Source of the DNA: Bombilactobacillus folatiphilus
GTDB lineage: Bacteria > Bacillota > Bacilli > Lactobacillales > Lactobacillaceae
DNA: 64,000 bases
Assembly: GCF_023380265.1 (NCBI RefSeq)
Contig: NZ_CP093366.1
Location: 372,001 to 436,000 of the forward strand
Reading direction: 5' to 3'
Shown: positions 1-11,487 of the stretch, piece by piece
Numbering within the stretch: position 1 is the stretch's first letter
How the letters are laid out: each line of letters begins with the position of its first letter
Notes under the pieces: model-generated
Database searches by the model: none
The model's input: only the letters and a program-made list of their open reading frames with translations
Told to the model about the DNA's origin: nothing
Made by a program: the position numbers and the translations under genes

Positions 1-147
1 ATTGAAGGTTCTGGTCAGCTTCGAATTGGTGATCAAACTTATCCTCTCCGTTTAGGTGACCATTTTATTATTCCTGCGACTATCAAAAATTGGCAAATTC
101 AGGCTTCTTCGTTACATCTAATTGCTTCAGAGGCAACAGGTGAATAA
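1..147 (+). CDS. manA: Mannose-6-phosphate isomerase, C-terminal end (partial)
   Basis: Only the last 48 codons are in the window; the gene enters from the left edge in frame 1 and stops with TAA. The residues read like the C-terminal cupin-like segment of type I mannose-6-phosphate isomerase, with the pattern GSGQLRIGD followed by LGDHFIIPA and a short tail ending SEATGE. The enzyme interconverts mannose-6-phosphate and fructose-6-phosphate in the cytoplasm. The assignment rests on a short segment, so another cupin-fold sugar isomerase remains possible. Confidence 0.65.
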   Translation: MEGSGQLRIGDQTYPLRLGDHFIIPATIKNWQIQASSLHLIASEATGE

Positions 148-173
148 AATTTTTCAATAGATTGTGGTATAAT
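145..173 (+). promoter_or_regulatory. Extended -10 promoter for the LTA-synthase-like gene
   Basis: TATAAT at 168-173 is preceded by TGG at 165-167, giving an extended -10 element. No convincing -35 is seen at the expected distance, which is tolerated with an extended -10. The site lies just after the manA stop and 43 bases before the GTG start of the next gene. Confidence 0.5.
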
Positions 174-215
174 TAAAAACTGAAATTATCAAAACTGATT
201 AAACGAGGTTTTATT

Positions 216-2132
216 GTGCAAAATCTAAATGTTAAACGGATCCTGTATCATTTAGTCCAAGTTTTCTTAGTGTTAGCGGTGGCAGGCTTTTTTTATATTG
301 AATGCCAACTAGCTTTAACGGGCAGTTTAACGCATGGTTACCAAGCGTTATTTAGAGATATGAGTTTAAGTCCGTTGACAGTTCGACTTAATTTGCTTTT
401 TTTAGTTGTCTTGATCACTACTTTAATTGCCATTATTGGTGATTATTGGTGGGGTTTGGCGACATCAATTAGTTTATTAACTATTTTTTTGTATGTTAAT
501 TTTCAAAAAATTGTTTCACGTTCAGAGCCGTTGGTGCCTAGTGATTTACAAATGGTTGGTCAAACTAAAGGCTTGACACATATGGTCAGTTGGCAGTCGA
601 TTTTAGTTTTGGTGGGCTTCATCGTTGTTTTGATGATTTTAGCTTTTTTCTTACGTAAGTGGACCAAAACTTTTTGGTGTCAGCGCCATGTCATTGTTTG
701 GTCTACGCGGATCGTTGTGGTTTTAGTAGGTGTTGTCACCTTTGGTTTGCTATCGCAAGCTGGTGATGCAGATTCTTTTGTGGGACGACAGTTAACAGTT
801 CGGGGAATCTTAAATAATGAAAACCATCAGTTGGCTAATTATTATAATCACGGAACTATCATTGGCTTTGCCTTTGAAATTCGTTCCACGCCGATGACTA
901 AGCCGGCTCATTATAATCAGCAAACGATGAAAGCTGTAGCTAGTCGGTATCGACGACATTTGGCAACAACGAATCACGGCAAAAAAACTCAAAAAGTTAA
1001 TATCGTTTATATTTTGAATGAATCGTTAACCAATCCTCAGCGGACGCAGTCGATGTATCCAATTGCCGGTAATAAAAATCCAATGCCGTATATTTCGGGA
1101 ATTTTGAATCATCCGAACCACACAGAAGCTAGTGGTTACATGGTTTCACCGGGGTTTGGTGGTGGGACGGCCAATATTGAATTTGAAGCCAATACCGGCT
1201 TTTCGAATTATTTCTTGCGGTCAACGCCATATCAAGATATTTTGCCCCATAAATTATATTTTCCCAGTGTGTTTCATTATTTAAAAGGCGAAGGTTATAC
1301 TTCTAAGGCTTATCACCCGTATACGGGAATTATGTATCGGCGCACGCAGGCATATCCAGCGTTAGGAATTAAAACGTTTAAAGATCAAGACAAATTAAAG
1401 GGTTTGAAGACAACACAATTTGGTCAATATGCGACGGATGAATCTGCTTATACGAATTTTAACCAACAACAAAAATCTACGAAGCAAATGAGTTTGATGA
1501 TTACAATGCAAAATCATATGCCGTACGATGCAAAAGTTGGTGTGAAAAGTGCTTATAAATTGCAACATTCGATTAAGGGTGATGTAACCAAAACGCAAAA
1601 GTTGCAAACTTATTTCCAAGAAGTGAATGAGTCTGATCAAGCTTTTAAAAAATTAGTGCAGCATTTTCAGGATTCTAAGCAAAAAACACTTATTGTGATG
1701 TATGGTGATCATTACCCGGGTGATGGGATTTATGATGATTTGTTAGCTAAGAATACTTTGTATTCGCACACCACACCGTTTGTGATGGCGGCTAATTTTC
1801 CATTAAAAACGCACCATTATGATTATTTTTCACCAAATTATATGTCGTGGCATTTGTTGGAGCAATTGAATTATCCGCAAACTCCGTTTTATCAATTATT
1901 AGGTCAACTTTATCAACAAGTACCAGTGCTCACGCAATCTTTGCAAATGGATACTTCAGATTTACAGAAATTAAAGCAGCAAGGGCATGATAATCTTAAT
2001 TATCGAGTTTCGAGTTCCGAGTCTAAACAATGGACGCATTCCAAAGCCTATAAGGATTATCGGTTAGTTGAATATGATATGACTTATGGTAAGAGTTATG
2101 CCAAAAAGTACGGCATGTTTGACGTTAAATAA
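216..2132 (+). CDS. LTA synthase family sulfatase (membrane glycerophosphate transferase-like)
   Basis: Predicted membrane enzyme of the lipoteichoic acid synthase family, which polymerises or transfers glycerophosphate from phosphatidylglycerol on the outer face of the membrane. The first ~185 residues contain about five hydrophobic segments. The extracellular sulfatase-fold part starts near residue 240 and shows NIVYILNESL (metal site), GGGTANIEFE with the probable nucleophile Thr318, and GDHYPGD near 497. The length of 638 residues suits the family. GTG at 216 is chosen because GAGG at 205-208 has a spacing of 7. It sits alone between manA and a terminator. It could be a paralogue modifying other glycerophosphate polymers rather than the main LtaS. 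Confidence 0.82.
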   Translation: MQNLNVKRILYHLVQVFLVLAVAGFFYIECQLALTGSLTHGYQALFRDMSLSPLTVRLNLLFLVVLITTLIAIIGDYWWGLATSISLLTIFLYVNFQKIVSRSEPLVPSDLQMVGQTKGLTHMVSWQSILVLVGFIVVLMILAFFLRKWTKTFWCQRHVIVWSTRIVVVLVGVVTFGLLSQAGDADSFVGRQLTVRGILNNENHQLANYYNHGTIIGFAFEIRSTPMTKPAHYNQQTMKAVASRYRRHLATTNHGKKTQKVNIVYILNESLTNPQRTQSMYPIAGNKNPMPYISGILNHPNHTEASGYMVSPGFGGGTANIEFEANTGFSNYFLRSTPYQDILPHKLYFPSVFHYLKGEGYTSKAYHPYTGIMYRRTQAYPALGIKTFKDQDKLKGLKTTQFGQYATDESAYTNFNQQQKSTKQMSLMITMQNHMPYDAKVGVKSAYKLQHSIKGDVTKTQKLQTYFQEVNESDQAFKKLVQHFQDSKQKTLIVMYGDHYPGDGIYDDLLAKNTLYSHTTPFVMAANFPLKTHHYDYFSPNYMSWHLLEQLNYPQTPFYQLLGQLYQQVPVLTQSLQMDTSDLQKLKQQGHDNLNYRVSSSESKQWTHSKAYKDYRLVEYDMTYGKSYAKKYGMFDVK

Positions 2133-2140
2133 AAATCGCA

Positions 2141-2175
2141 AAATCTCCTGGCTCAAGAGTCTAGGGGATTTTTTT
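2141..2175 (+). terminator. Intrinsic terminator after the LTA-synthase-like gene
   Basis: An 11-bp stem (AAATCTCCTGG against CTAGGGGATTT, with G-U pairs) closes on the loop CTCAAGAGT and is followed by a T run. Confidence 0.85.
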
Positions 2176-2261
2176 GTAATAATTTGCCTCCTTGTAATGA
2201 AATTTTACCTGTAGCTGGGTTATCGTTTTTTTAACTAATGCAATTTTTTAAAATGAATTGC

Positions 2262-2289
2262 TTGCATCTATGATAAAACATGTTATTAT
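2262..2289 (+). promoter_or_regulatory. groESL promoter
   Basis: TTGCAT (2262-2267) and TATTAT (2284-2289) are separated by 16 bases, consistent with a housekeeping sigma-A promoter. The CIRCE element begins 10 bases downstream, so a bound repressor would overlap the transcription start. Confidence 0.65.
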
Positions 2290-2299
2290 AGAAATTGTA

Positions 2300-2335
2300 T
2301 TAGCACTGTTACTAAATGAGTGCTAAGAGTGCTAA
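2300..2335 (+). promoter_or_regulatory. CIRCE operator (HrcA) with an additional tandem half-site
   Basis: The canonical CIRCE is TTAGCACTC-N9-GAGTGCTAA. Here the left arm is TTAGCACTG (2300-2308, last base differs) and the right arm is a perfect GAGTGCTAA (2318-2326). A second perfect GAGTGCTAA follows immediately at 2327-2335. The site lies between promoter and groES start, so HrcA repression of groESL is expected from knowledge of the family. Confidence 0.92.
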
Positions 2336-2363
2336 AATCGTTTTTTATTTTGGAGGGATTACT

Positions 2364-2648
2364 TTGTTAAAGCCATTAGGTGATCGTATTCTGGTACAAG
2401 TTGAAGAAGAAAAAGAACAAACAGTTGGTGGGATTGTTTTAGCCAATAATGCTAAAGAAAAGCCCCAAGTTGCTGAAGTTGTTGCTGTCGGCGAAGGTGA
2501 AAAGACGCCTGAAGGCAAGATTGTGGCTTTAAGCGTTAAAAAGGGCGACCAAGTTCTTTTTGACAAATACGCCGGTTCAGAAGTTAAGTATGAAGGCCAA
2601 AAATATCTTGTTATGCATGAAAAAGATGTCATGGCAATTGTTGAATAA
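2364..2648 (+). CDS. groES: Co-chaperonin GroES
   Basis: Ten-kDa lid of the GroEL chaperonin; caps the folding chamber in the cytoplasm. The protein begins LKPLGDRIL, the conserved GroES N-terminus, and ends with the conserved [10 protein letters not shown] segment; 94 residues is the normal size. The open frame extends upstream to 2316 through the CIRCE region, but TTG at 2364 is preceded by GGAGGG (2352-2357) at correct spacing and matches the family start. groEL follows after 52 bases. Heat-shock control by HrcA is expected from the CIRCE upstream. Confidence 0.96.
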   Translation: MLKPLGDRILVQVEEEKEQTVGGIVLANNAKEKPQVAEVVAVGEGEKTPEGKIVALSVKKGDQVLFDKYAGSEVKYEGQKYLVMHEKDVMAIVE

Positions 2649-2697
2649 TTAAACTATTAATCTTAATTATAATCTAGATAAATAATGAGGTGGCTAA

Positions 2698-4332
<1,635 letters not shown>

Positions 4333-4395
4333 AAGTTTTACCAATATTTTATTAATAACAAGCAAAATATACCTGAATATATCTGTATAAAAAAG

Positions 4396-4438
4396 AATAC
4401 CTGTGGAAAATGTGGACATTTTTCATGGGTATTTTTTT
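4396..4438 (+). terminator. Intrinsic terminator after groEL
   Basis: AATACC pairs with GGTATT, and the inner GAAAATG pairs imperfectly with CATTTTTC; seven Ts follow. The remaining part of the 4333-4575 gap holds no gene that I can support. Confidence 0.7.
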
Positions 4439-4575
4439 AGTTAAGCACAGTAAATATCTGTGGATAAATATTGGATACATGATTATGTTAGAATGGGTTT
4501 TGCTAGGGAAGATGCTGAATTTTAGTGGTATGATAAACACTAATACTGAAGATAAAGAGATAAGGAAAGGGATTT

Positions 4576-5358
4576 ATGAGACTGATTTTTGTTGGGGATG
4601 TCATGGGACAATTGGGCATTCAAACATTACAAACATATTTGCCACAAATCAAAGCTAAATGGCGACCGCAAGTAACCATTGTGAATGGGGAGAATGCGGC
4701 TAATGGGCGTGGAATTAAAGAAAAACAATTTAAGGAAATTTTAAAAGCAGGCGCTGACGTAATTACATTAGGGAATCATGCTTTTGACCAAAGTGAAGTG
4801 CAGGATTTGTTGCAGAAAAATGATAATTTGATTCGGCCTGCTAATTATCCGGGGAATGCCGTGCCAGGCAGTGGCGTTACTGTGAAACAAGTTAATCAAG
4901 AACATTTAGCTGTCATTAATTTGCAAGGTCGAGCCATGATGAATCCGCTGGATGATCCTTTTCAAAAAGCACAAGAAATTATTGGTGCGCTGCCAAAAGA
5001 GACCAAAATTTTTGTGGACTTTCATGCTGAAGCCACTAGTGAAAAAGCTGCTTTGGCTTATTATTTAGATGGCAGGATAGATGCCTTAGTAGGTACGCAC
5101 ACGCATGTCCAGACTAACGACGCGCGGACGTTATCGAATGGAACGGTCTTTTTAACTGATGTGGGAATGACCGGTGATTATGATGGCATTATTGGCGTTA
5201 AGAGTGCTAGCAGTGTGCGGCGGTTTTTGACACAACGACCGACACGCTATGAATTGGCGGAGCATAGCCGGATGCAAATTAATTATTGTGTTGTGGATTT
5301 ATCGCAAACAAACAAGATTCAAGCATGTCAAATTAATCCAGATCAACCATTTATTTAA
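4576..5358 (+). CDS. ymdB: YmdB-type metallophosphoesterase (2',3'-cyclic nucleotide phosphodiesterase)
   Basis: Calcineurin-like dimetal phosphoesterase of the TIGR00282/YmdB family, known in Bacillus to hydrolyse 2',3'-cyclic nucleotides and to influence developmental gene expression. Metal-ligand motifs are GDVMG at the N-terminus, [11 protein letters not shown] near residue 37, LGNHAFDQ near 66, FHAEATSEK near 150 and GTHTHVQT near 175. Its 260 residues match the family. AAGGAAAGGG lies upstream of ATG 4576. It is the first gene of the block leading to mutS, 28 bases before the mutS start, so the two are probably co-transcribed. Confidence 0.92.
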   Translation: MRLIFVGDVMGQLGIQTLQTYLPQIKAKWRPQVTIVNGENAANGRGIKEKQFKEILKAGADVITLGNHAFDQSEVQDLLQKNDNLIRPANYPGNAVPGSGVTVKQVNQEHLAVINLQGRAMMNPLDDPFQKAQEIIGALPKETKIFVDFHAEATSEKAALAYYLDGRIDALVGTHTHVQTNDARTLSNGTVFLTDVGMTGDYDGIIGVKSASSVRRFLTQRPTRYELAEHSRMQINYCVVDLSQTNKIQACQINPDQPFI

Positions 5359-5386
5359 GAAATACCAGAGACAAGGGAGTTTGAAG

Positions 5387-7969
5387 ATGCCACAAACCAC
5401 TAAAGAGACACCGATGATGCAACAATATTTAAAAATTAAAAAAGATTATCCGGATGCGTTTTTGTTTTACCGGATTGGTGATTTTTACGAAATGTTCTAC
5501 GATGATGCTGTCAAAGGTGCCCAACTTTTGGAGTTGACCCTAACGGCACGTAATAAAAATGCTGCGGATCCTATTCCCATGTGTGGTGTGCCCCACCATG
5601 CGGCACAAAGCTATATTGATGTTTTAGTTGATAAAGGCTATAAAGTAGCTGTTTGTGAGCAATTAGAGGATCCTAAAGACGCCAGGGGCATGGTTAAAAG
5701 GGGCATTATTAAATTAGTAACGCCGGGGACCAGTTTAGAGGATAAACCTAATCAAAGTCATGAAAATAATTATTTGGCAGCAATTGTTGTTAAAAAGCAA
5801 ACTTATGGTTTTGCATATACAGATTTATCCACAGGCGAAGTAAAGGTCACCAAGTTACAGAGTTGGGAACAGGTTCAAAATGAATTACTTAATTTACGCT
5901 CTAAAGAAGTCGTCGTAGCGTCGGATTTACCTACGGAGCGTCAACAACAATTACAAAAATTAGGGTTATTAGTATCCACGGAAGACCCCCAGCAAAGTTT
6001 TGCGGAGGTTCAATTTGTGACGCAATCAGTACAGGATGACACCCAAAAGCAGGCTATTACTTATTTGATTTCGTACTTGGTGGAAACACAAAAACGTTCA
6101 CTAGCTCATTTGCAGATTGCGCAAGTTTATCAAAATAGTAAATATTTACAGATGGATCACAATGTGCAAAGTAATCTGGAATTATTTCGGTCGTTACGCA
6201 CTGGGGAAAAAACAGGTACTTTGGCTTGGTTGTTAGATGCGACTAAAACGGCGATGGGCAGTCGGTTGTTGAAGCAGTGGTTACAACGTCCATTATTAGA
6301 TGTGGAACAATTAAAGCAGCGCCAAAGTATCGTGCAAATTTTCTTAGATAATTTTTTTCAACGAGGAAATTTGCAGGACAATTTGACCAAGGTCTATGAT
6401 TTGGAACGCTTAGCGGGTCGCGTTTCCTTTGGCAATGTGAACGGTCGTGATTTAATCCAGTTAGTCACATCCTTGGAACAAGTGCCGCAAATCAAGGCTA
6501 CATTATTAGATTTGCATGAACCATTGATAGACGATTTATTAAGTCAAATGCCCGAATGCCAAGATGTGGTGGACCTAATTGAAGCGGCGATTGTCGATGA
6601 TCCGCCCATTTCTATCACGGAAGGTAATTTGATTCGCGACGGCTATAATCAGCAATTGGACGATTACCGTGATGCGATGAAAAATGGCAAATCTTGGTTA
6701 GTCAAATTACAGGCCGACGAGCAAGCAGCCACAGGGATTAAAAATTTAAAAATTGGTTTCAATCGTGTTTTTGGTTATTATATTGAAGTTACCAATGCTA
6801 ATAAGGATCAGGTACCGCTAGATCGGTATCAACGCAAACAGACTTTAACGAATGCAGAACGATATATTACACCGGAACTCAAGGAAAAAGAGCATCTGAT
6901 TTTGGAATCAGAGGAAAAATCTACTTTGCTGGAACACCATTTATTTACGGAAGTGCGTCAGCAAGTCAAAACACAAATTGAACGAATTCAAAAGTTAGCG
7001 CAAATTTTAGCACAATTAGATGTTTTACAAGGTTTTGCAGTGGTTAGTGAAGCTCAACATTATGTTCGTCCGCAGTTTACCGAGCAACACGAAGTTCAGA
7101 TTGTTAATGGACGACACCCAGTTGTGGAAAAGGTCTTAGGGAAACAGCACTATATTCCTAATGATGTACAAATGCGCGATCAAACGGATATTTTGTTGAT
7201 CACGGGACCGAATATGTCCGGGAAAAGTACGTATATGCGCCAAATGGCACTCATTGTCATTATGGCTCAAATTGGATGCTTTGTGCCGGCAGATGAAGCT
7301 ACTTTACCAATCTTTGACCAAATTTTTACGCGGATTGGGGCAGCAGATGATTTAATTGCTGGGAACTCTACTTTTATGGTGGAAATGATGGAAGCTAATG
7401 ATGCTTTGCAGCATGCTACCCAAAATTCGCTAATCATCTTTGATGAAATTGGGCGTGGAACGGCGACTTATGATGGCATGGCGTTGGCTCAAGCAATTAT
7501 TGAGTATCTGGATAAAGTTGTCCATGCTAAAACGTTTTTTTCCACACATTATCATGAATTAACAGCGTTGGAAGCGGATTTAACCACAGTTCAAAATGTC
7601 CACGTCGATGCGACTGAAGAAAATGGACAATTAGTCTTTTTGCACAAGGTTTTGGCAGGTCCAGCGGACAAATCTTACGGAATTCACGTAGCCAAATTAG
7701 CAAGTTTGCCGACAAAACTATTAAAACGTGCACAAACTATTTTGGATAAATTGGAACAAAAAAATACAACAACTTTGCCGGCGCAATCCGTCTCAGAACC
7801 ACAGCCAACCCCAACTTCAGAAGTGGACCAATTGGCGTTGTTTGATGCCCCTAGTTTAGACATTAATCAGGATTTGTTAGAAGAACTGAAAAAGGCTAAC
7901 TTGTTAAAAATGACGCCGTTAGAAGCATTGAACTTTTTAGATAAGTTGCAGACGGAATTACAAGCGTAA
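5387..7969 (+). CDS. mutS: DNA mismatch repair protein MutS
   Basis: Recognises mismatches and small loops and recruits MutL using ATP. Visible parts are the mismatch-contact motif FYE near residue 33, the clamp/lever region in the middle, Walker [10 protein letters not shown] near 607, Walker [13 protein letters not shown] near 685, and a C-terminal helix typical of the tetramerisation region. The open frame begins at 5249 inside ymdB, but ATG at 5387 has GGGAG nearby and gives the expected start [13 protein letters not shown], for 860 residues. mutL follows after 14 bases. Confidence 0.97.
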   Translation: MPQTTKETPMMQQYLKIKKDYPDAFLFYRIGDFYEMFYDDAVKGAQLLELTLTARNKNAADPIPMCGVPHHAAQSYIDVLVDKGYKVAVCEQLEDPKDARGMVKRGIIKLVTPGTSLEDKPNQSHENNYLAAIVVKKQTYGFAYTDLSTGEVKVTKLQSWEQVQNELLNLRSKEVVVASDLPTERQQQLQKLGLLVSTEDPQQSFAEVQFVTQSVQDDTQKQAITYLISYLVETQKRSLAHLQIAQVYQNSKYLQMDHNVQSNLELFRSLRTGEKTGTLAWLLDATKTAMGSRLLKQWLQRPLLDVEQLKQRQSIVQIFLDNFFQRGNLQDNLTKVYDLERLAGRVSFGNVNGRDLIQLVTSLEQVPQIKATLLDLHEPLIDDLLSQMPECQDVVDLIEAAIVDDPPISITEGNLIRDGYNQQLDDYRDAMKNGKSWLVKLQADEQAATGIKNLKIGFNRVFGYYIEVTNANKDQVPLDRYQRKQTLTNAERYITPELKEKEHLILESEEKSTLLEHHLFTEVRQQVKTQIERIQKLAQILAQLDVLQGFAVVSEAQHYVRPQFTEQHEVQIVNGRHPVVEKVLGKQHYIPNDVQMRDQTDILLITGPNMSGKSTYMRQMALIVIMAQIGCFVPADEATLPIFDQIFTRIGAADDLIAGNSTFMVEMMEANDALQHATQNSLIIFDEIGRGTATYDGMALAQAIIEYLDKVVHAKTFFSTHYHELTALEADLTTVQNVHVDATEENGQLVFLHKVLAGPADKSYGIHVAKLASLPTKLLKRAQTILDKLEQKNTTTLPAQSVSEPQPTPTSEVDQLALFDAPSLDINQDLLEELKKANLLKMTPLEALNFLDKLQTELQA

Positions 7970-7983
7970 GAAGGAGTGGTTCA

Positions 7984-9858
7984 ATGGCACAAATTCAAAA
8001 ATTAACACCAACGCTCAGTAATCAAATTGCCGCGGGCGAAGTCATTGAACGTCCTGCTTCGGTTGTGAAGGAATTAGTTGAAAACGCGCTGGATGCCAAT
8101 GCATCACAGATTGATATTCAAATTAAAGATGCTGGTGTGACGCAGATTACCGTAGCCGACAATGGTACTGGTATTGCGAGTGACCAAGTGGAATTGGCTT
8201 TTTTGCCACATGCCACAAGTAAAATTAATTCCACACAGGATTTGTTTAATGTTAAAACTTTGGGATTTCGTGGTGAGGCATTAGCCAGCATTGCCGCGGT
8301 GGCTAAAGTTCGTATAATTACAAGTATTGATGCTAAAAGTGGCACTCAATTAGAGATTATTGGTGGGGAATTTCAAGCGCCAATGACTGTTGCAGCCACT
8401 AAGGGAACTATAATTACGGTTGAAGATTTATTTTATAATACGCCCGTGCGCTTAAAATATATTAAGACGTTAAATACGGAATTAAAACAAGTCGTGGATA
8501 TTGTGAATCGGCTTGCTTTGGGGCATGCAAAGGTAGCTTTTACATTGACTAATGAAAAGAAAACCTTAATCAGAACATCGGGCAATGGGGATGTTCAGCA
8601 GGCAATGGCTGGTATTTATGGTCGCAAAACAGCTGCTGATTTGGTGGCTTGTCAGGCGCAAGATGCAGATTTTACGATTAAGGGTTACACCTCTTTGCCC
8701 AAGCAAACACGGGCTAATCGTAATTATCTTTCGTTGTTAGTCAATGGACGCTATATTAATAATTATCAGTTGAGTCAAGCTTGGTTAGCTGGTTATGGTT
8801 CTAAATTAATGGTGGGACGCTATCCGTTAGGTGTTTTGCAGATTACAGCTGCTCCGCTTTTAGTTGATGTAAATGTGCATCCTACCAAACGTGAGGTGCG
8901 GTTAAGTAAAGAACAGCAATTAGCTGCTTTAGTTGAGCAGGCGGTTTCCCAAGCGTTAGAATCTTTAAATTTGATTCCTGATGTACCTGTGGATCTCACG
9001 CACAAGAAGCAACCTGTATTGACTCCACTGACATTGCATCAGATTGCAGAGCCGGCAGGCCCACCGCAAGTGACAGAGCAATCGTTAATTGCACCCGATG
9101 CGTTACATTGGACGAGCATTTTTGACGATCCTAAACATTTAAAAGAATGGGATGAACGTTTGCAACAAGCAACGCCTGTTTGCCCAAGTTCACCGCAAGT
9201 GCCCGATTTTGCGGCACAGCTGGAAACAAATGCTGGACAACCTACTTTTCCACAGTTACAATTTTTGGCCCAAATTCATGAAACTTATTTGGTAGCGCAA
9301 AGTAGTGACGGCTTTTATTTAGTTGATCAACACGCTGCTCAAGAGCGGGTTAAATATGAGCAATATCGTGTACAAATGGGACAAGTTAGTGCATATCAAC
9401 AAAAATTATTAGTCCCGTTAATTTTGGATTATTCTAATGCCGATACAGTTACTTTGAGCGATCACTTAGATTTGTTGAAACAAGTCGGTGTAGAAATTGC
9501 GCCATTTGGGCAGAATAGTTTTGTGGTCACGGCACATCCTGCTTGGATTCCTGCCGATCAAGAAGAAGCAACAATTCGAGAAATGATTGATTATATTTTG
9601 CAAGACGGTAAAATTGATATTGCTAAGTTTCGGGAACAAACAGCTATCACGATGAGTTGTAAGTTGTCGATTAAAGCAAATCATCATTTGGATCAATCAC
9701 AGGCGCAGGCAATTTTGGATCAATTAGCGCAAACTAAGAATCCTTATAATTGTTCACACGGACGGCCAACATTGATCCATTTTAGTGATCAAGATGTGCA
9801 AAAAATGTTTAAGCGAATTCAAGATCCGCATCAGTCAAGATGGAAAAAGCGAGGTTAA
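7984..9858 (+). CDS. mutL: DNA mismatch repair protein MutL
   Basis: GHKL ATPase that links MutS to downstream repair. N-terminal ATP-site motifs ENALDANA, DNGTGI and GFRGEALASI are intact. The C-terminal domain has the endonuclease metal motif DQHAAQERVKYE near residue 448, with SCK near 556 and CSHGRPT near 600, so this is the nicking type found in bacteria lacking MutH. Length 624 residues. AGAAGGAG precedes ATG 7984. It forms an operon with mutS upstream and ruvA three bases downstream. Confidence 0.97.
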   Translation: MAQIQKLTPTLSNQIAAGEVIERPASVVKELVENALDANASQIDIQIKDAGVTQITVADNGTGIASDQVELAFLPHATSKINSTQDLFNVKTLGFRGEALASIAAVAKVRIITSIDAKSGTQLEIIGGEFQAPMTVAATKGTIITVEDLFYNTPVRLKYIKTLNTELKQVVDIVNRLALGHAKVAFTLTNEKKTLIRTSGNGDVQQAMAGIYGRKTAADLVACQAQDADFTIKGYTSLPKQTRANRNYLSLLVNGRYINNYQLSQAWLAGYGSKLMVGRYPLGVLQITAAPLLVDVNVHPTKREVRLSKEQQLAALVEQAVSQALESLNLIPDVPVDLTHKKQPVLTPLTLHQIAEPAGPPQVTEQSLIAPDALHWTSIFDDPKHLKEWDERLQQATPVCPSSPQVPDFAAQLETNAGQPTFPQLQFLAQIHETYLVAQSSDGFYLVDQHAAQERVKYEQYRVQMGQVSAYQQKLLVPLILDYSNADTVTLSDHLDLLKQVGVEIAPFGQNSFVVTAHPAWIPADQEEATIREMIDYILQDGKIDIAKFREQTAITMSCKLSIKANHHLDQSQAQAILDQLAQTKNPYNCSHGRPTLIHFSDQDVQKMFKRIQDPHQSRWKKRG

Positions 9859-9861
9859 AAC

Positions 9862-10461
9862 GTGTTTGAATATTTTCAGGGTATTGTTACTTTTGTGCAT
9901 CCAACTTATGTGGTGATTGAAGTGGGGCATGTGGGTTACCGCGTTTTGGTGGCCAATCCTTATCGCTATCAAGTCCAGCAGAAAACAACCCTTTATATTG
10001 AGCAAGTTGTGCGCGATAATGCGCAGTTGCTTTACGGTTTTTATGACTTGGCAGAAAAAGAATTATTTTTGCAATTAACTTCGGTTTCCGGAATTGGTCC
10101 TAAAAGTGCATTGGCAATTTTGGCGGATGATGATCATTCAGGTCTGATTCAAGCGATTGTGGATAACGATTCGCAATTTTTGGTGAAGTTTCCTGGTGTG
10201 GGCAAAAAAACCGCACAACAAATTATTTTAGATTTAAAAGATAAACTGCCGTTTAAAAATTATGCACCGCAGCAAGCACCAGATTTGTTTACGTCAGTTG
10301 TTGAGACTACGACAACTCCAGCATTGGCGGATGGTTTGGCTGCCTTAGCAGCTTTAGGTTATAAAGATAAAGAAATTCAAAAAATTCAACCGCAATTAAA
10401 ATCAATGTCGCTCAAAAATGCCGGCGAATATGTGCGCGAAGGTTTAAAATTATTACGTTAG
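9862..10461 (+). CDS. ruvA: Holliday junction branch migration subunit RuvA
   Basis: Tetrameric junction-binding protein that loads the RuvB motor. The N-terminal OB-fold begins FEYFQGIVTFVHPTYVVIE, the helix-hairpin-helix region has SGIGPKSALAIL and PGVGKKTAQQI, and the C-terminal RuvB-binding domain carries GLAALAALGYKDKEI. Length 199 residues is normal. Start is GTG 9862 with GAGG (9852-9855), only three bases after mutL, indicating translational coupling. Confidence 0.96.
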   Translation: MFEYFQGIVTFVHPTYVVIEVGHVGYRVLVANPYRYQVQQKTTLYIEQVVRDNAQLLYGFYDLAEKELFLQLTSVSGIGPKSALAILADDDHSGLIQAIVDNDSQFLVKFPGVGKKTAQQIILDLKDKLPFKNYAPQQAPDLFTSVVETTTTPALADGLAALAALGYKDKEIQKIQPQLKSMSLKNAGEYVREGLKLLR

Positions 10462-10473
10462 TGAGGTATGGTG

Positions 10474-11484
10474 ATGACGCAAGACAAGTTAACTGATGAT
10501 CAGTTTTTGAATGACCAAGAAGCAGCAGTCGAAAAAAGTCTGCGGCCCCAAACTTTACAACAATATATTGGGCAAGATCGTGTTAAAAATGAATTAAGGG
10601 TTTATATCAAAGCTGCTTTGGATCGCCAAGAAGCGTTGGATCATGTTTTATTATATGGACCACCGGGGTTAGGAAAAACGACGTTGGCGTTAGTGATTGC
10701 CCATGAATTGAATGTTAATTTACGCTCCACGACAGGACCATCTATTGAAAAAGCTGGCGATCTCGTGGCTATTTTGAGTGAATTGCAGGCTGGTGATGTC
10801 TTATTTATTGATGAAATTCATCGTCTGCCTAAGAGTATTGAAGAAATTTTGTATTCAGCGATGGAAGATTTTTATATTGATATTATCGTGGGGCAAGGTT
10901 CAGATGCGCATGCGGTTCATTATCCTTTGCCACCTTTTACTTTGATTGGGGCCACAACACGAGCCGGACAATTATCGGCTCCGTTACGCAGTCGTTTTGG
11001 GATTGTGGAACATATGAACTTTTATACAGAAGCTGAATTGACCACGATTATTCAACGTTCGGCGCAAGTTTTGGCAGTTGTTGTGTCTGATGAAGGTGCC
11101 CATGAATTAGCCCGACGTTCGCGTGGGACGCCGCGTGTGGCTAATCGTTTATTGAAACGGGTACGCGATTTTGCACAAGTTGAGAACCAAGAACAAATTG
11201 ACCAAAAATTGGCAGCTTCGTCGTTAGATCAACTGCAAGTTGATGATCATGGTTTGGATCAAACAGATCGTAAATTGTTAACGATGATGATTGAGTTATA
11301 CCAAGGTGGACCGTTGGGTTTGAAAACCATGGCGGTCAATTTAGGTGAAGAACAAGAAACAATTGAAGCTGTGAACGAACCTTATTTGTTGCAGCAAGGT
11401 TTTTTAAAGCGCACGCCGCGTGGACGGGTGGTTACACCCAAAGCTTACGAACATCTAGGAATTCCATTTCCTAAAGGAGAATAA
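10474..11484 (+). CDS. ruvB: Holliday junction DNA helicase RuvB
   Basis: AAA+ motor that drives branch migration on RuvA-bound junctions. Walker [10 protein letters not shown], Walker B DEIHRLPK, sensor I ATTRAG and arginine-finger region LRSRFG are all present, followed by the winged-helix domain with [13 protein letters not shown]. The frame could start at ATG 10468 (338 residues), but GAGG at 10463-10466 would then be too close; ATG 10474 has spacing 7, giving 336 residues. It follows ruvA directly. Confidence 0.96.
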   Translation: MTQDKLTDDQFLNDQEAAVEKSLRPQTLQQYIGQDRVKNELRVYIKAALDRQEALDHVLLYGPPGLGKTTLALVIAHELNVNLRSTTGPSIEKAGDLVAILSELQAGDVLFIDEIHRLPKSIEEILYSAMEDFYIDIIVGQGSDAHAVHYPLPPFTLIGATTRAGQLSAPLRSRFGIVEHMNFYTEAELTTIIQRSAQVLAVVVSDEGAHELARRSRGTPRVANRLLKRVRDFAQVENQEQIDQKLAASSLDQLQVDDHGLDQTDRKLLTMMIELYQGGPLGLKTMAVNLGEEQETIEAVNEPYLLQQGFLKRTPRGRVVTPKAYEHLGIPFPKGE

Positions 11485-11487
11485 AAA

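Noticed and set aside
4396..4470. Replication origin from DnaA-box-like sites
   Set aside because: Only one perfect box, no AT-rich unwinding element and no dnaA or dnaN nearby.
4410..4658. 82-codon reading frame overlapping the ymdB start
   Set aside because: It runs through the groEL terminator and a different frame of ymdB, has no SD and no family-like sequence.
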